This document shows, in pieces, positions 36,732-46,596 of a stretch of DNA of 64,000 nucleotides. Numbering within the stretch: position 1 is the first letter of the stretch; each line of letters starts with the position of its first letter. Both the position numbers and the translations under genes were made by a program. The notes beneath the pieces were generated by a model that ran no database searches, was not told where the DNA came from, and saw only the letters and a program-made list of their open reading frames with translations. The stretch is from Thermothelomyces thermophilus ATCC 42464 (taxonomy: Eukaryota > Ascomycota > Sordariomycetes > Sordariales > Chaetomiaceae), in NCBI RefSeq assembly GCF_000226095.1, contig NC_016473.1, forward strand, positions 1,178,001-1,242,000, written 5' to 3'.

Positions 36732-39700
36732 ATGGAACAGCAATCTAAGAAGCGAAGCATCTTCGGATTTACGGGGCTGTTTCGCAGCTCCGCAGCTCCT
36801 GCAGACAACCGTGATGACAAGATGGATGCATCCACTAAGCCTGTTGCGCCTGCATCGGCGCAACGCGAATCCAACACCGCGTCCGCGCCGCACAGCCCGA
36901 TGAAGCGCGCCTCCGAGACCCAGCTCGCATCTCGGAGAATTATCGGTCGGCCTCAGGGTCCATCAAGCAAACTATCTCAAAGTATCTCCGCGTCGGATAT
37001 CGCGCACAGGCCGTCTAGCCTGGTTGTCGGACCCCCCAGGCGGATGCCCGGCGACAACCCCAACAAGCGGCCGCCAGCCGTGTCCGCATCAGGCACGTCG
37101 CATGCACCCTCCAACGTGATCCCGAAATCAACGAGTTTCTCTGGTGTCTCTTCCACACCCCGAAACATATTCCGGTCGTCGGCGCTCTACTCGCGGCCGG
37201 GACAACAGACTTTCTCCTCCCGGGTTCCCGCCAACACGCTGACCCAGAGCTTCCCGCCGACGACCCCCGGAAAGCCCCCTCATGGATCGACCCCCGATGT
37301 CAATGGCCGCATTCTTGCAAACACGTCGTCCACCGAGTTATTCAAAATGCGTATCCCGTCGCCACCCCGGCACCTCACCGGCGAGGTGTTGGCCAAAGAA
37401 GTACCCGATGACCCGAACCGATCGGGTTCCATCTACGCGGACGAGTTTCTCGCGCATTACTGCCCGCCTGATTTCGATGATTACCAGAGGCGTCAGTTCT
37501 TCTGCATCCTTGACCTGCGACGGCTGAAATACGCCGCAGATGAGGTCTTTACTAAGAAGGACTGGAAGATCAATATCCTCAACTTTGCCAAAGAGTACGA
37601 GAAGAGTCGCAGCTTGATTATGCTGCGATATGGTCTGTACGAGTTCAAAACAGTCAGGGCATCCGAGGCAGTCAAGAAGGAGTGGAAGCAGAAGCACGGG
37701 ATTCCCGAGTCGGACGACGAGTCCGGAGCTGCACCCAAGACCAATGGAACGTCCAAGAGGAAGGCCGAGGAGGAGCTGACACCCGAAAGCAATACCCTGA
37801 CGGCATCCATTTCGGGTGCCAACAAGCGTCCCCGTGCACCAGAATCCCCGGCCAAGAACAAGCGTAAAGCTGACGTCGAGCCGGACGAGAACCAGCCGGC
37901 CAAGCTTCAGAAACCCGCACCTTCCTCCGCTACCAAGTCCGTGTTCGAGAGCATCGCCAACAAGGACCAACCGGCTTCGGGCGCTGCCGCCAAGCCCGCC
38001 GGTAAGAGCCTGTTTGCTTCGAGCATGGCGTCGAAACCCAACGGCTCCCTCGGCTCATCTATTTTCGGCACTACGCCCAAACCTACCAGCACTACTGGCA
38101 ACATCTTTGGTCATCTCTCTGACGGGAGCAAGGGCAGCGGCAATGACGGTGCCGATGAAGAGAGCGACTCGAGCTCCGAGGCGGAGGAACAAGAATCGGA
38201 GGCTCAGGATGTCAGTCAGAGCGATGAGGCCGCGGCAAGCGGCGGCACGTCGACGCCGCAGCTCCTCGAGACCAAGAAGCCGACCACGAACGGCATCTCG
38301 AGTGCCTCCTCGGACGCCGGAGAGAGCAGTCAGGGCCGCAGCATTTTCGACCGCATCACAAGAGACCCCGCTGGCCAGCCGGTGAGGAAGCTGACTCCTG
38401 GCGACGGAAACCTGTTTGCCGCGCCTTCCGATAAGGAACGGTCTGCGAGCCCGGTTAAGGAACAGCCCCCTGCCGCGCCTACCAATAACACTTGGAACGC
38501 GGGCACGCCAATCAAATTCGCGTCGAGCGCGGCCCCGGCCTTTGGTTCCACCGCACAGAAGCCTGCCACCTCGACCATTGACTTCGGTGCTGCAGCTGCT
38601 AAGAAGGCTGAAGTGGCCCCTGCTGAGGCTCCGAAGGAAGCACCCGCTCAAAACATCTTTGCTGCTCAGGCCAAGAAGGCTGACGAGGGCACCACTCAGA
38701 ATATCTTTGCTGCTCAGGCGAAGAAGGCTGACGAGGGTGCCGCCCAGAACATCTTTGGGGCTCAGGCGAAGAAGGCTGACGAGGGCGCTGTTCAGAACAT
38801 CTTTGGAGCGCAGGCCAAAAAGGCTGATGAGGGCCCTACCCAGAGCATCTTTAGAGCTCAGGCGAAGAAGGCCGACGAGGGCGCTTCCACACCCGCTGCG
38901 ACGAATGGCACTACGTCCGGTCTCTTTTCTTTCGGAGCAAAGAGCACAGATGCTCCAGCTGCGGCGCCTCCTGCTTTCGGAGGCTTCGGCGCGTCGACCA
39001 ACACTGGGTCCACCCTCTTTGGTTCTGCTGCCCCTGCGCCCGATCAGCAGAAGGAACCCAAGGCTGATAAGCCCACTACGGCTACGCCTTCGTTGTTTGG
39101 GGCCCAGTCAGCGACAGCTTCCGAACCTCCGAAGTCAAACCTCTTTCAATCATCCAATCTGTTTGGGAACCAAAACAAGACAGAGACCACAACCTCACAG
39201 CCTCAGTTTGGCAGTCTGTTCGGTAAGCCCCAGGCTGCCGAGGCAAAAGCCGAGGCACCCGCCTCCTCTCTCTTTTCCACCGGCGGAACTAAGAGAGGGG
39301 GCGATCTCTTCGGTGCGACCGCGACCAGCACCGAGGAGCCGGCCGCGAAGAAGTTCGCGTTCGGCAATACCGACAACAAATCTGGTAGTTCCTTGTTTGG
39401 TTCCGCTGCGTCCAATCCCGCGCCCGAGCCCACCGAGTCGAAAAGCCTGTTTGGTGCTGCCAACACACCCGCGCCGCCTGCGACAGAGACCAAGAGCCTC
39501 TTTGGCAATACGCCGGCGGCTCCTGCAACCCAGAGCACGAACCTCTTCGGCGCCAGCGCACCTGCCCCGGCCCAGGAAGCAAAGCCGCTGTTTGGCAACA
39601 ACACCGAAGCGAAGCCACTCTTTGGCTCCACTGCCGGATCCACCGAGACAAAGCCGGCGGGCTTGTTTGCCAACCCGCCTACGTCGACATCGGCGTCATC

Positions 39701-40769
39701 TGCGCCTATCTTCACCTTTGGCTCCTCTCAGACGCCCGCTGCATCTCAGCCTTCGACGTCGCAGTCTACTGGGTCTATCTTTGGCACCGGCGCCAGCGCT
39801 TCCTTCACCTTTACGCCCACAGGCTCTGATGGTACGACGATCAAGAACCCCTTCGCATCGGACGGCAATTCCTCGGCGCCACCGTCCTTCAACTTTGGCA
39901 GCGGTGACCCCCCGTCCGCGTCTACTTCCTTCACTTTCGGAGCCAACACCACCCCTACCATCAACTTTGGCGGCGCATCAGACAATGGTGCTCAGCAGAG
40001 TACTTCGTTCGGCGGCGGCTCGTCATCGGGACCTGTGTTTACCTTCGGAGCGTCGTCTCAGCCCAGCAGTGCTCCTATCTTTTCGCAGAATCCCCCTGCA
40101 GCGCAATCCATCTTTGGCAACAGCCTAGCTCCCGGCGGGGGGACCTCAACAGGTACTAGTAAGTCGCTCAGTAACCCAATGAGAGAACCCATCATTAATA
40201 TGCCCTGCTCAGATTCCCCTTTTACGTTCGGTGGAGCTTCAAGTCTGGCGACCACGCCGGCGGCCACCACTCCTGAGCCGTCTGCCAATGCTGAAGATGG
40301 TCAAGGAACAAACGCTGACGGGGATGACGCACCACAGGAGCAAATCTCGCTAACCGGCGGCGGCCCGGGAGAGGAGGACGAATCCGTCGTCCATGAAGTA
40401 CGAGCCAAGGCGGTAAAACTCGTCACGGGTTCTGATTCTGACGACGACTCGGGCTCCAACGCCGATAAGGCGAAGAAGAATAAGAGCCCCTGGAAGGTTC
40501 AGGGCGTCGGTCCGCTGCGGCTCCTCAAGAACAAGACGACGGGCGCGGTGCGGATGCTGCTGCGCGCCGAACCGCGCGGCCATGTTGCGCTTAACAAGGC
40601 GATTCTGCCGGACTTCAACTACAAGGCGGAAGCCAAGTACGTCAAGGTGACGACCGCCACGGACGACGGCAAGGGCCTAGAGACGTGGATGCTCCAGGTT
40701 AAGACGCCCGCTTCGGCGCAGGCCCTTGCCGAGGCTCTGGAGGAGCACAAGAAGGCAAACAAGAAGTGA
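36732..40769 (+). CDS. NUP2: FG nucleoporin with RanBP1 domain (Nup2-like)
   Basis: A nuclear-basket FG nucleoporin that binds Ran-GTP and karyopherins to help cargo release. The frame is open throughout, but a 54-nt in-frame intron (40159-40212, GTAAGT to GCTCAG) is likely because its removal gives GTSTGTNSPFTFGG, regular FG sequence. Spliced length is about 1327 residues. Order: basic Ser/Pro-rich N-terminus; a conserved helical segment (about 230-325, containing YADEFLAHYCPPDFDDY and NFAKEYEKSRSLIMLRYGLYEFK); KRKAEEE and KNKRKAD nuclear-signal-like clusters; an acidic stretch; a five-fold 16-residue repeat (641-720); many FG, SLFG and FTFG repeats; and a C-terminal RanBP1-type domain (from about 1205) with WKVQGVGPLRLLKNKTTGAVRML. 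The assignment as Nup2 rather than another RanBP1-bearing Nup rests on this layout. Confidence 0.92.
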   Translation: MEQQSKKRSIFGFTGLFRSSAAPADNRDDKMDASTKPVAPASAQRESNTASAPHSPMKRASETQLASRRIIGRPQGPSSKLSQSISASDIAHRPSSLVVGPPRRMPGDNPNKRPPAVSASGTSHAPSNVIPKSTSFSGVSSTPRNIFRSSALYSRPGQQTFSSRVPANTLTQSFPPTTPGKPPHGSTPDVNGRILANTSSTELFKMRIPSPPRHLTGEVLAKEVPDDPNRSGSIYADEFLAHYCPPDFDDYQRRQFFCILDLRRLKYAADEVFTKKDWKINILNFAKEYEKSRSLIMLRYGLYEFKTVRASEAVKKEWKQKHGIPESDDESGAAPKTNGTSKRKAEEELTPESNTLTASISGANKRPRAPESPAKNKRKADVEPDENQPAKLQKPAPSSATKSVFESIANKDQPASGAAAKPAGKSLFASSMASKPNGSLGSSIFGTTPKPTSTTGNIFGHLSDGSKGSGNDGADEESDSSSEAEEQESEAQDVSQSDEAAASGGTSTPQLLETKKPTTNGISSASSDAGESSQGRSIFDRITRDPAGQPVRKLTPGDGNLFAAPSDKERSASPVKEQPPAAPTNNTWNAGTPIKFASSAAPAFGSTAQKPATSTIDFGAAAAKKAEVAPAEAPKEAPAQNIFAAQAKKADEGTTQNIFAAQAKKADEGAAQNIFGAQAKKADEGAVQNIFGAQAKKADEGPTQSIFRAQAKKADEGASTPAATNGTTSGLFSFGAKSTDAPAAAPPAFGGFGASTNTGSTLFGSAAPAPDQQKEPKADKPTTATPSLFGAQSATASEPPKSNLFQSSNLFGNQNKTETTTSQPQFGSLFGKPQAAEAKAEAPASSLFSTGGTKRGGDLFGATATSTEEPAAKKFAFGNTDNKSGSSLFGSAASNPAPEPTESKSLFGAANTPAPPATETKSLFGNTPAAPATQSTNLFGASAPAPAQEAKPLFGNNTEAKPLFGSTAGSTETKPAGLFANPPTSTSASSAPIFTFGSSQTPAASQPSTSQSTGSIFGTGASASFTFTPTGSDGTTIKNPFASDGNSSAPPSFNFGSGDPPSASTSFTFGANTTPTINFGGASDNGAQQSTSFGGGSSSGPVFTFGASSQPSSAPIFSQNPPAAQSIFGNSLAPGGGTSTGTSKSLSNPMREPIINMPCSDSPFTFGGASSLATTPAATTPEPSANAEDGQGTNADGDDAPQEQISLTGGGPGEEDESVVHEVRAKAVKLVTGSDSDDDSGSNADKAKKNKSPWKVQGVGPLRLLKNKTTGAVRMLLRAEPRGHVALNKAILPDFNYKAEAKYVKVTTATDDGKGLETWMLQVKTPASAQALAEALEEHKKANKK
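38652..38891 (+). repeat. Five 48-bp coding repeats in the Nup2-like gene
   Basis: Five consecutive units each encode a 16-residue peptide of the form NIFxAQAKKADEGxxQ (for example NIFAAQAKKADEGTTQ). The units share most synonymous positions, so the array expanded recently. Confidence 0.95.
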
Positions 40770-41306
40770 AATGGGGGGTGTATAGTTGCATTGAGGATTG
40801 AGAAGGGGATCTCGGTCCGGGCTATTTGATGGTTTAGGCAGGGCAAGCTGGGGTATATACAAGGTAAGGTATCATTAATCGGCTTCTGCATTAGATGGTT
40901 TGTGCAGGGTGTTATTCTGGGAAGCATAGCATTGCTTTTTTACTGTTTGGATTATTGGGACGAGGGCCCGTTTGCTGCTTCTGCTGCTTTTTGCTGGCCT
41001 GCTCGGAAGAAAGGAGAAGTCCAGACCCCTGAATGTTCCCGGAATCTTGATGAGAGTTTCTGGGGAGGATGGCTGTATCTGTGGTATACAGAGGTTATTC
41101 CTGGGCCGGGTTGAGGGGTGCGGAAGAGATTGTCATATGCGCGCAAATGGAAGGATGCCTACGTGGCTTTTGATGAAGTCGGCTTTCACAAGTGCACCGA
41201 GACCGAGTCTTTGGGTTCGCCACAGCCAAACATGTTCAGCTTCGTTGCTCTCTCTATCTCCCAGTCACACACGGATGCCCTTTTGTCGGCGGTGCCTCAT
41301 CTCAGA
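40770..41306. other. Convergent gap after the Nup2-like gene
   Basis: 3' flanks of two convergent genes; no further gene is seen. Confidence 0.6.
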
Positions 41307-42035
41307 TTATGCGGCCGGCTTCGTTCGGCCCTTTTCCGGCTCGGCCACTATGTCGGCCTGCTCTGCCGCTTGAGGGGTGGGCGGCGGGGAAGACGGTGCC
41401 GGTTGTACTAGCGCTAGCGCTAGCGGTGATGGTGATGATGGTGACGGTGAAGGTGACGGCGATGGCGCGCGGCTCGTGGCGCGCGGCAAGGGCCCTTCGA
41501 CCGGGGTGCTCGGGGATGACCGCCGGGGGCTTGTTTGAGGCCAGGTCGGGGACTGGGAGGGCAGGGTCCGGAGCTCGATGTTCCCACTGCCTTCATCGAG
41601 AGGCTCAGGTTCCGAGGCTGCCACGCCGCCCGTCGGAGGCGTCGCGGACTCGGCACGCCGCCCTCCGTCCCGCTCTCGCAGCGGCCCCCGGTAGCCTGGG
41701 GGAACCGCTGCCGCTGCCGCTGCCGCCGTTGTCGTTGCCGGCGTCCCGTTTTGGGGTCCGAGAGTGGGCGGGTCGCGGTGGTGATCGTGATGCCTTGGCG
41801 GCGCCTCGTCCGCCTTGTACGGCGGCGGCGGCTCGCCCAGCTCGTTCAGCCCCTCGGCGCGCAGGCTGCGGTAGTGGGCCTCGAGCTGGTCCTGCACGAG
41901 CGCCCGCGCTTCCGGATCCTCCCAGGAACTGCCCGTCCCCCGGTGGGCTCGCGGGACCTCGCGCGGGGTTGGGACGGCTGTGCGGCGGGACGGGATCCCC
42001 CGCGCGACCAGCGGGGTGGCGGTAGTGGTCTGGCA

Positions 42036-42067
<32 letters not shown>

Positions 42068-42434
42068 AGGAGCCGTAGCGGCCGCTGTAGTAAGCGGCGA
42101 TGCAAGGGGCCATGACCAAGGCGAGGACGACGACGGTGATGACGGCGACGGCGACCTGGCCCGGGGTCCTGTTGTCGTCGAAGAAGGGCTCCGAGGAAGA
42201 GGCCGAGTTCGGCGTCGGCGGGCGGTTGCCGAGCCCGCGTGTGGCGGTGGTGGTCTCGTCCCCCGGCGGGGCAGCACCGGGGGGTAGCCACGGTGGCGGC
42301 GAGGCCCAGATTCGAGGGGACGCCCTCTGCCTGGTCGTTGATGAAGCCGACGGCATTGTGGTGAACTTGGCGGCAAAGGGCGCCCCGGGCACGACCGGAG
42401 GGCTGGGGTTCTGCCGGGGTGCGAAGGACGCCAT
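41307..42434 (-). CDS. Hypothetical single-pass membrane protein with PPPY motif
   Basis: A 375-residue uninterrupted frame with no family I can name. The N-terminal 90 residues are Pro/Ser/Thr-rich and hydrophilic. One hydrophobic span follows (VAVAVITVVVLALVMAP, about 94-117), then a ten-arginine stop-transfer block (124-133). The C-terminal part is disordered; it carries EPPPPYK (about 201-207), a PPxY motif able to bind the WW domains of Rsp5/Nedd4 ubiquitin ligases, an Ala run and a Ser/Pro repeat. The basic block right after the span predicts a cytosolic C-terminus. It may be a cell-wall or membrane sensor, or an Rsp5 adaptor; this is inference. An in-frame ATG ten codons upstream is possible, but MASFAPRQ has the better context. 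Confidence 0.72.
42037..42067. repeat. (CGG)n repeat in the PPPY protein gene
   Basis: About ten CGG triplets on the plus strand lie inside the minus-strand gene, at and beside the poly-Arg block. Another GCC/GCA-rich triplet stretch near 41703-41735 encodes the Ala run. Confidence 0.85.
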
Positions 42435-43153
42435 GGTCCTTACGTAGCACAGATGGCGGCACACAACTTCGGAAAGTCTAGTTGTGAGTACGACAGGACT
42501 TTATAGGTTGAATGTGTTTTGGTTGGCTAATTGGCGATTATCATCTCGTGATAAAACAACACTCTCTTGGGTTAAAGAACTGTGGATTGAGGACAGGTTC
42601 AGGGAGAACCGTCGGGGTGCAAAGAGCGGGAACGAGGGCGATGGAACAAGTAATCTTGGGTTGAGCGGGGACAGGAAAAGATTCTATCTTGCATGGCAAA
42701 GCCTCGGGAGCTGCACGGAGTGCCGTCAACTGCGTGTAAGTGCAGACGCATGCTTCGGTCTCGTACATACATGATGATTCCGTTGGCTACTGTTTATGCT
42801 TGCTGAACGCTCCAGATTTGCAAGTTACTCCCAGCGTGTGCCTGGAAAAAAGCACCACAGAGGATGTTCTGCCCGGCTCATCAGTTCATCTTCAAATTCC
42901 CGTCGAGATTCGGTTGCTTCGCTGCTTCGCCGAAACATTGATCAATGAGATTCGACTCTTACTATCTGAAGCCGAAGAGTATGGAGAAGAAAGCCAACAA
43001 ACACCCTCTCTCGGACATACCATGACAAAAAGCTGGCGAGGAGACACAAAGAGACCCGAAAAGATTCGAAGGTTGAACGATCAGCACAACCGGCAGAAGA
43101 ACCGGGCCTCGTCGTCGCAGGGATGCCGTCACAGCGCTCGATATGCCCACTGG
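42435..43153. other. Gap between two minus-strand genes
   Basis: Promoter of the PPPY-protein gene and 3' flank of the small mitochondrial gene. No other gene is recognised. Confidence 0.5.
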
Positions 43154-43709
43154 TCAGATCCCCGCTCCATGACGAACCCCATTGACTTTCCATGTCAGCA
43201 GCAGTGGCTCGACGGCGGGAAAAAAAAAGGTGTTCCAACTTACTGTAATGGGAGGCTAGGACTCCTGGGGTCTTTGGTATTGTGACCGTCTCGGTCTGCG
43301 CCCTGGTAGACGGTTGTCGAGCCCCTGAGCTCAACTTTTCGATCCGGCTTCGGAGTTCTTGTACCCTGTCGATCGCCTCTGGGCACAGGGGATCCATCTC
43401 TGCAAGCCCCTTTCTGATGCTGGCCACTTGGCTGTCAATAGCTGCCTGGCTATTCTCGACCTCCTTAATCTTCTCCTCCCATACATCCAGATCTTCCCAC
43501 TCGTCCCTCTCGCGGAGGCGGTCCCAGCTCATCCAGGTTTTTGTGCGGGCCGCACTGGCTCTGATTGGGGGTTGATTCAAGGCTGGGCGGCTTGGAGCTG
43601 GCGAAGTTGGAACTGTTGGTTCGAAGATCTTGGACTCGGCCGCGGTGAATGACGGACCTCGCGCCCACCGCGAGGCCGTGGTGACAAGGCGATAGGAGAG
43701 CACTCTCAT
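43154..43709 (-). CDS. Small probable mitochondrial protein
   Basis: Exons are read as 43709-43244 and 43185-43154, giving about 165 residues. The N-terminus MRVLSYRLVTTASRWARGPS is basic, hydroxylated and free of acids, typical of a mitochondrial presequence. The middle holds TWMSWDRLRERDEWEDLDVWEEKIKE and a helical, probably coiled-coil stretch (about 75-125). Splicing at GTAAGT to the first AG after a CTGAC branch site gives a short end, HYINGVRHGAGI, then stop; the intron would be 58 nt. A second AG about 30 nt further on would give a longer, less likely tail (MGISSAVTASLRRRG and onward). The family is not recognised; it could be a respiratory-complex accessory subunit or assembly factor, which is a guess. 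Confidence 0.62.
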
Positions 43710-44964
43710 GGTTGCCGCGGCGCGGGTGGTGACGACTTGTGTAAGTGAAACGAAGTGAAGGGAGCAGCGAGCGGGTTGGATTGTGCGACAGACAAATATA
43801 CGTTGGTATCTACAATACTACTTATATTTAGATTCAGGATCTTCCAGCCAACCACGGCCACTGCCCGTTCTCGCATGTGAACAAAACACGGAAAAGCTCA
43901 GTGGCCAAACTGAAATGCAGCTCGGCCGCATATGCCCCGGCACGAGCGAATGCAACCTCTGTCATCCGCAATTGTTGCCCAGTCACTCCCCAGCCTACCG
44001 CCATCCGAGTGTCGTCCTCTCCCCAGTGGAATGTACTGTATGTACATGAACCGCCCATTTCGTGCTCTAGGCAATGAACAATGAAATGGCCAACTCAATA
44101 CGTCCCTCTCTTTTCCAAAAGAGAAATTAAATTAGAAAAGAAGGAAGGAAAAGAAGGAAGGAAAAGAAGGAAGGAAAAGAAGGAAGGAAGAAAAGGAAGG
44201 GAGCACTCAAAATGGCCCGTGAGAACCCCTACCAATGCTGCTTGACGCTTGACGTGGGTGTCAGAGCTGGTGGGTGTCAAAGCTGGGGAATAAATCGCGG
44301 GCCGATTGGGGTAGCAACGATCGGAACAGGCTGACTGGTGAACAAGGTAGATGCAGTTGAACAGTTGGACAGTGGTATGCTTTGCGATAGTATTCGCCAA
44401 TTGGCGTGAAAATATGTACAAGAGGAAAAGACCAACCCCTGGAGACTCTTGCTAAGTAAAATCGCAAACTGGCTGTGTGGCCTGTGGTTCCGTCCATATT
44501 TGGACGAAGACCTCATTTGCTTCATAGTACTTGCCGCAAGCCTGGGGCTTAACTTAACAGCGCTCAAAGTCCTCCAGAAATGGGGGAAAAAAAAGTATCA
44601 GATGACGACTTAGCGGCGGGTGAACATTGTGCAACTCCTAAGGTTACGGTGCTGCTGAATAGTCATCGGAAGACTACCTAATCACCCGGCAGAGGTTTGT
44701 TCCACAATTTGGAAAGAGTAATAGGAAGAACTGAGCCAAGGTGCAGACAAGAGAAAGGAAACAAGAGAACGGAAGGAACAAGACGAAAGTGGGTCCTATC
44801 GGTGCAAGTGTGGTGCCTGCAGATAGGAGTGCCCGAATCGCTTCGATTACGATTAATTACCAAAGTTTCAAACGTCTAACCACCCCCAAATCCCGATGAA
44901 GTATCAATCCGTTCTCACACTCATCATCGCGTAGACCGCGCCCCCCCAAGCGCCTGCTCTCAAG
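43710..44964. other. Divergent intergenic region with purine repeat
   Basis: Between divergent genes. It holds a 13-bp purine repeat (listed separately) and otherwise moderately AT-rich sequence with no gene recognised. Confidence 0.55.
44136..44187. repeat. Four exact copies of a 13-bp purine repeat
   Basis: The unit AAAAGAAGGAAGG is repeated four times without change, followed by a degenerate copy. All purines lie on one strand, so triplex-type structure is possible. Confidence 0.9.
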
Positions 44965-45339
44965 ATGGTCAAGGCCGTCCGGGGTGAGTGCATGCCATGA
45001 AAATGCGCGAAACAACTTTGCTTGCTTTCGTTGAAATTGGCTGACCCCTCTCCCCCCATTCCTCCCTTCGCTTTTGCAGGCGTGCTCGTCGAGTGTGAGC
45101 CCGCCATCAAGTCGATTCTCGTGCACATCGACAGCACCCACCACCATGAGTTCATCATCGAAGACCTTGATGAGACGCATCTGTTTGTAAAGGAGACCAT
45201 GTTGCAGGTCCTGAAGCAGAAGCTCGAGGAAGTGAGCGAAATGGTTCCGCCCCCGATGGCAATCCGCGGCTGACTGGCGTGGCAACAGCGACTCAAGGAG
45301 ACGTACCGGCCAGAGGAGCCTCTGGAAGATAGTGACTAG
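44965..45339 (+). CDS. TFB5: TFIIH subunit TFB5 / TTDA
   Basis: The smallest core subunit of TFIIH; it stabilises the complex through the p52/Tfb2 subunit and is needed for nucleotide excision repair. Exons are 44965-44983 (19 nt), 45080-45231 and 45289-45339, giving 73 residues with matching phases. The protein begins [20 protein letters not shown] and continues with [17 protein letters not shown] and [16 protein letters not shown], ending EDSD; length and motifs fit the family over its whole length. The last junction matters: reading through the second intron would end the protein early after [10 protein letters not shown]. It is convergent with the dienoyl-CoA isomerase gene, with about 205 bp between stop codons. 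Confidence 0.95.
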
Positions 45340-45544
45340 GCCAGAGGGGCTCCCGTGTTGCTCCTGCACTTCATCCGGCTGCGGTCAAGAAATTCAAGAA
45401 ATTCTCACTGTTGGCAAGCGCCGAGGGTTGTACGATTAACGACATTCATGGATAGAGTACGGATTATTAAACCTTGTACATTGCATGGGGACCACATCGA
45501 CCTTCTATCTACCCAGACACTTTCAACCCACCACAGGCGCTCAC

Positions 45545-46596
45545 TCATAGCTTCTCAAACGTCGGCTTCTTCCTTTTCAGTCCCGACATGAGGGCGGCCG
45601 GCACATCGTTAGTCTGAAGGGCGGCGGCGTTCCAAACGCCCGTGTACCTCAGGTCTGCAATATATGTCAGCCTCCGATGAGCAAACATCATGCCGTGGCA
45701 AAGGCAAGTACGTACTGTCCTCGACCGGGTGGTCTCGGCTGTGGGTTAGCAGCTCCTTGGTCCCCTGCACGGCCACGGGACTCTTGGTGGCGAGCAAAGC
45801 GGCCGTCTTGAAGGCCGCGGCCAGCGCGGCTGCCTTGGACTCGTGCACTTGGCTGACGAAGCCGACGGCAAGCGCCTCTTGGGCGTCAAAGTCGCGAGCC
45901 GTCATGCACACGTCCTTGACCCAAGACTGGCTGCCCACCACCTTGGGCAGGCGTGCGAGCGTGCCAATGTCGGCGGCCAGTCCAATGTCGACCTCCTTGA
46001 CGGCGAACCGCGTGTCCTTGGCGCACACCCGGATATCGGCGGCGGTCGAGATGTCGATGGCCAGCCCGATGGCGATGCCGTGCATGACACAGATGACGGC
46101 TTTTTTTTTTTCAAGTTTTCCCGCGCTCCCCGTCAGCTCAGTGCCTCGCAGTATTCATGACGGAAGGCATAAAAGGAGAAAAGGGAGGAGAAACAAGAAA
46201 GAAGCGATAGGACTCACGCTTCTCGCACTTCTCCAGCGCCGTGATGCACTCCTGAAAGTCGGCAATGTACCGCCTCAGGCGGGCCGCCTTGCGTGCCGGG
46301 TCCAGCCCCTGGCCCTCGGCCGACGCCAGCACGCCGCCCTCGCTGGCGGCCGCCACGTCGAGCCCCGCGGTGAAGGCGCGGTCGCCGGCGCCCGAGAGCA
46401 CCACGGCGCGCACGTCCGGGTCGACCGACAGCCGCCCGAAGATGGCCCGCAGCTCGTGCCACATGGCTTCGTGGAAGGCGTTGAGCTTGGCCGGCCGGTT
46501 GATCTCGACGTGCGCCACCAGGGGGCTCGGGCTGGTCACGAGGAAGTACTGGTAGTCGGCGTAAGCCGGGAGGGGGCTCTGCTGTTGCTGTGCCAT
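45545..46596 (-). CDS. Delta3,5-delta2,4-dienoyl-CoA isomerase (crotonase family)
   Basis: Isomerises 3,5-dienoyl-CoA to 2,4-dienoyl-CoA in beta-oxidation of unsaturated fatty acids. Exons are 46596-46218, 46099-45716 and 45654-45545, giving about 290 residues. Signatures: INRPAKLNAFHEAMW, the oxyanion segment SGAGDRAFTAGLDV, VMHGIAIGLAIDISTAADIR and KEVDIGLAADIGTLARLPKVVG. Residues D142, E162 and D170 align with the catalytic Asp176, Glu196 and Asp204 known for rat ECH1 (spacing checked by eye), which favours the dienoyl isomerase over a plain hydratase. The last three residues are EKL, a weak type 1 peroxisomal signal; no mitochondrial presequence is obvious, so peroxisomal location is likely but unproven. 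The first acceptor follows an unusual A-rich tract (on the coding strand). Confidence 0.93.

Noticed and set aside
38416-40128. 570-codon frame in another phase of the Nup2-like gene
   Set aside because: Arg/Pro/Leu-rich product of out-of-frame FG repeats, with no motif.
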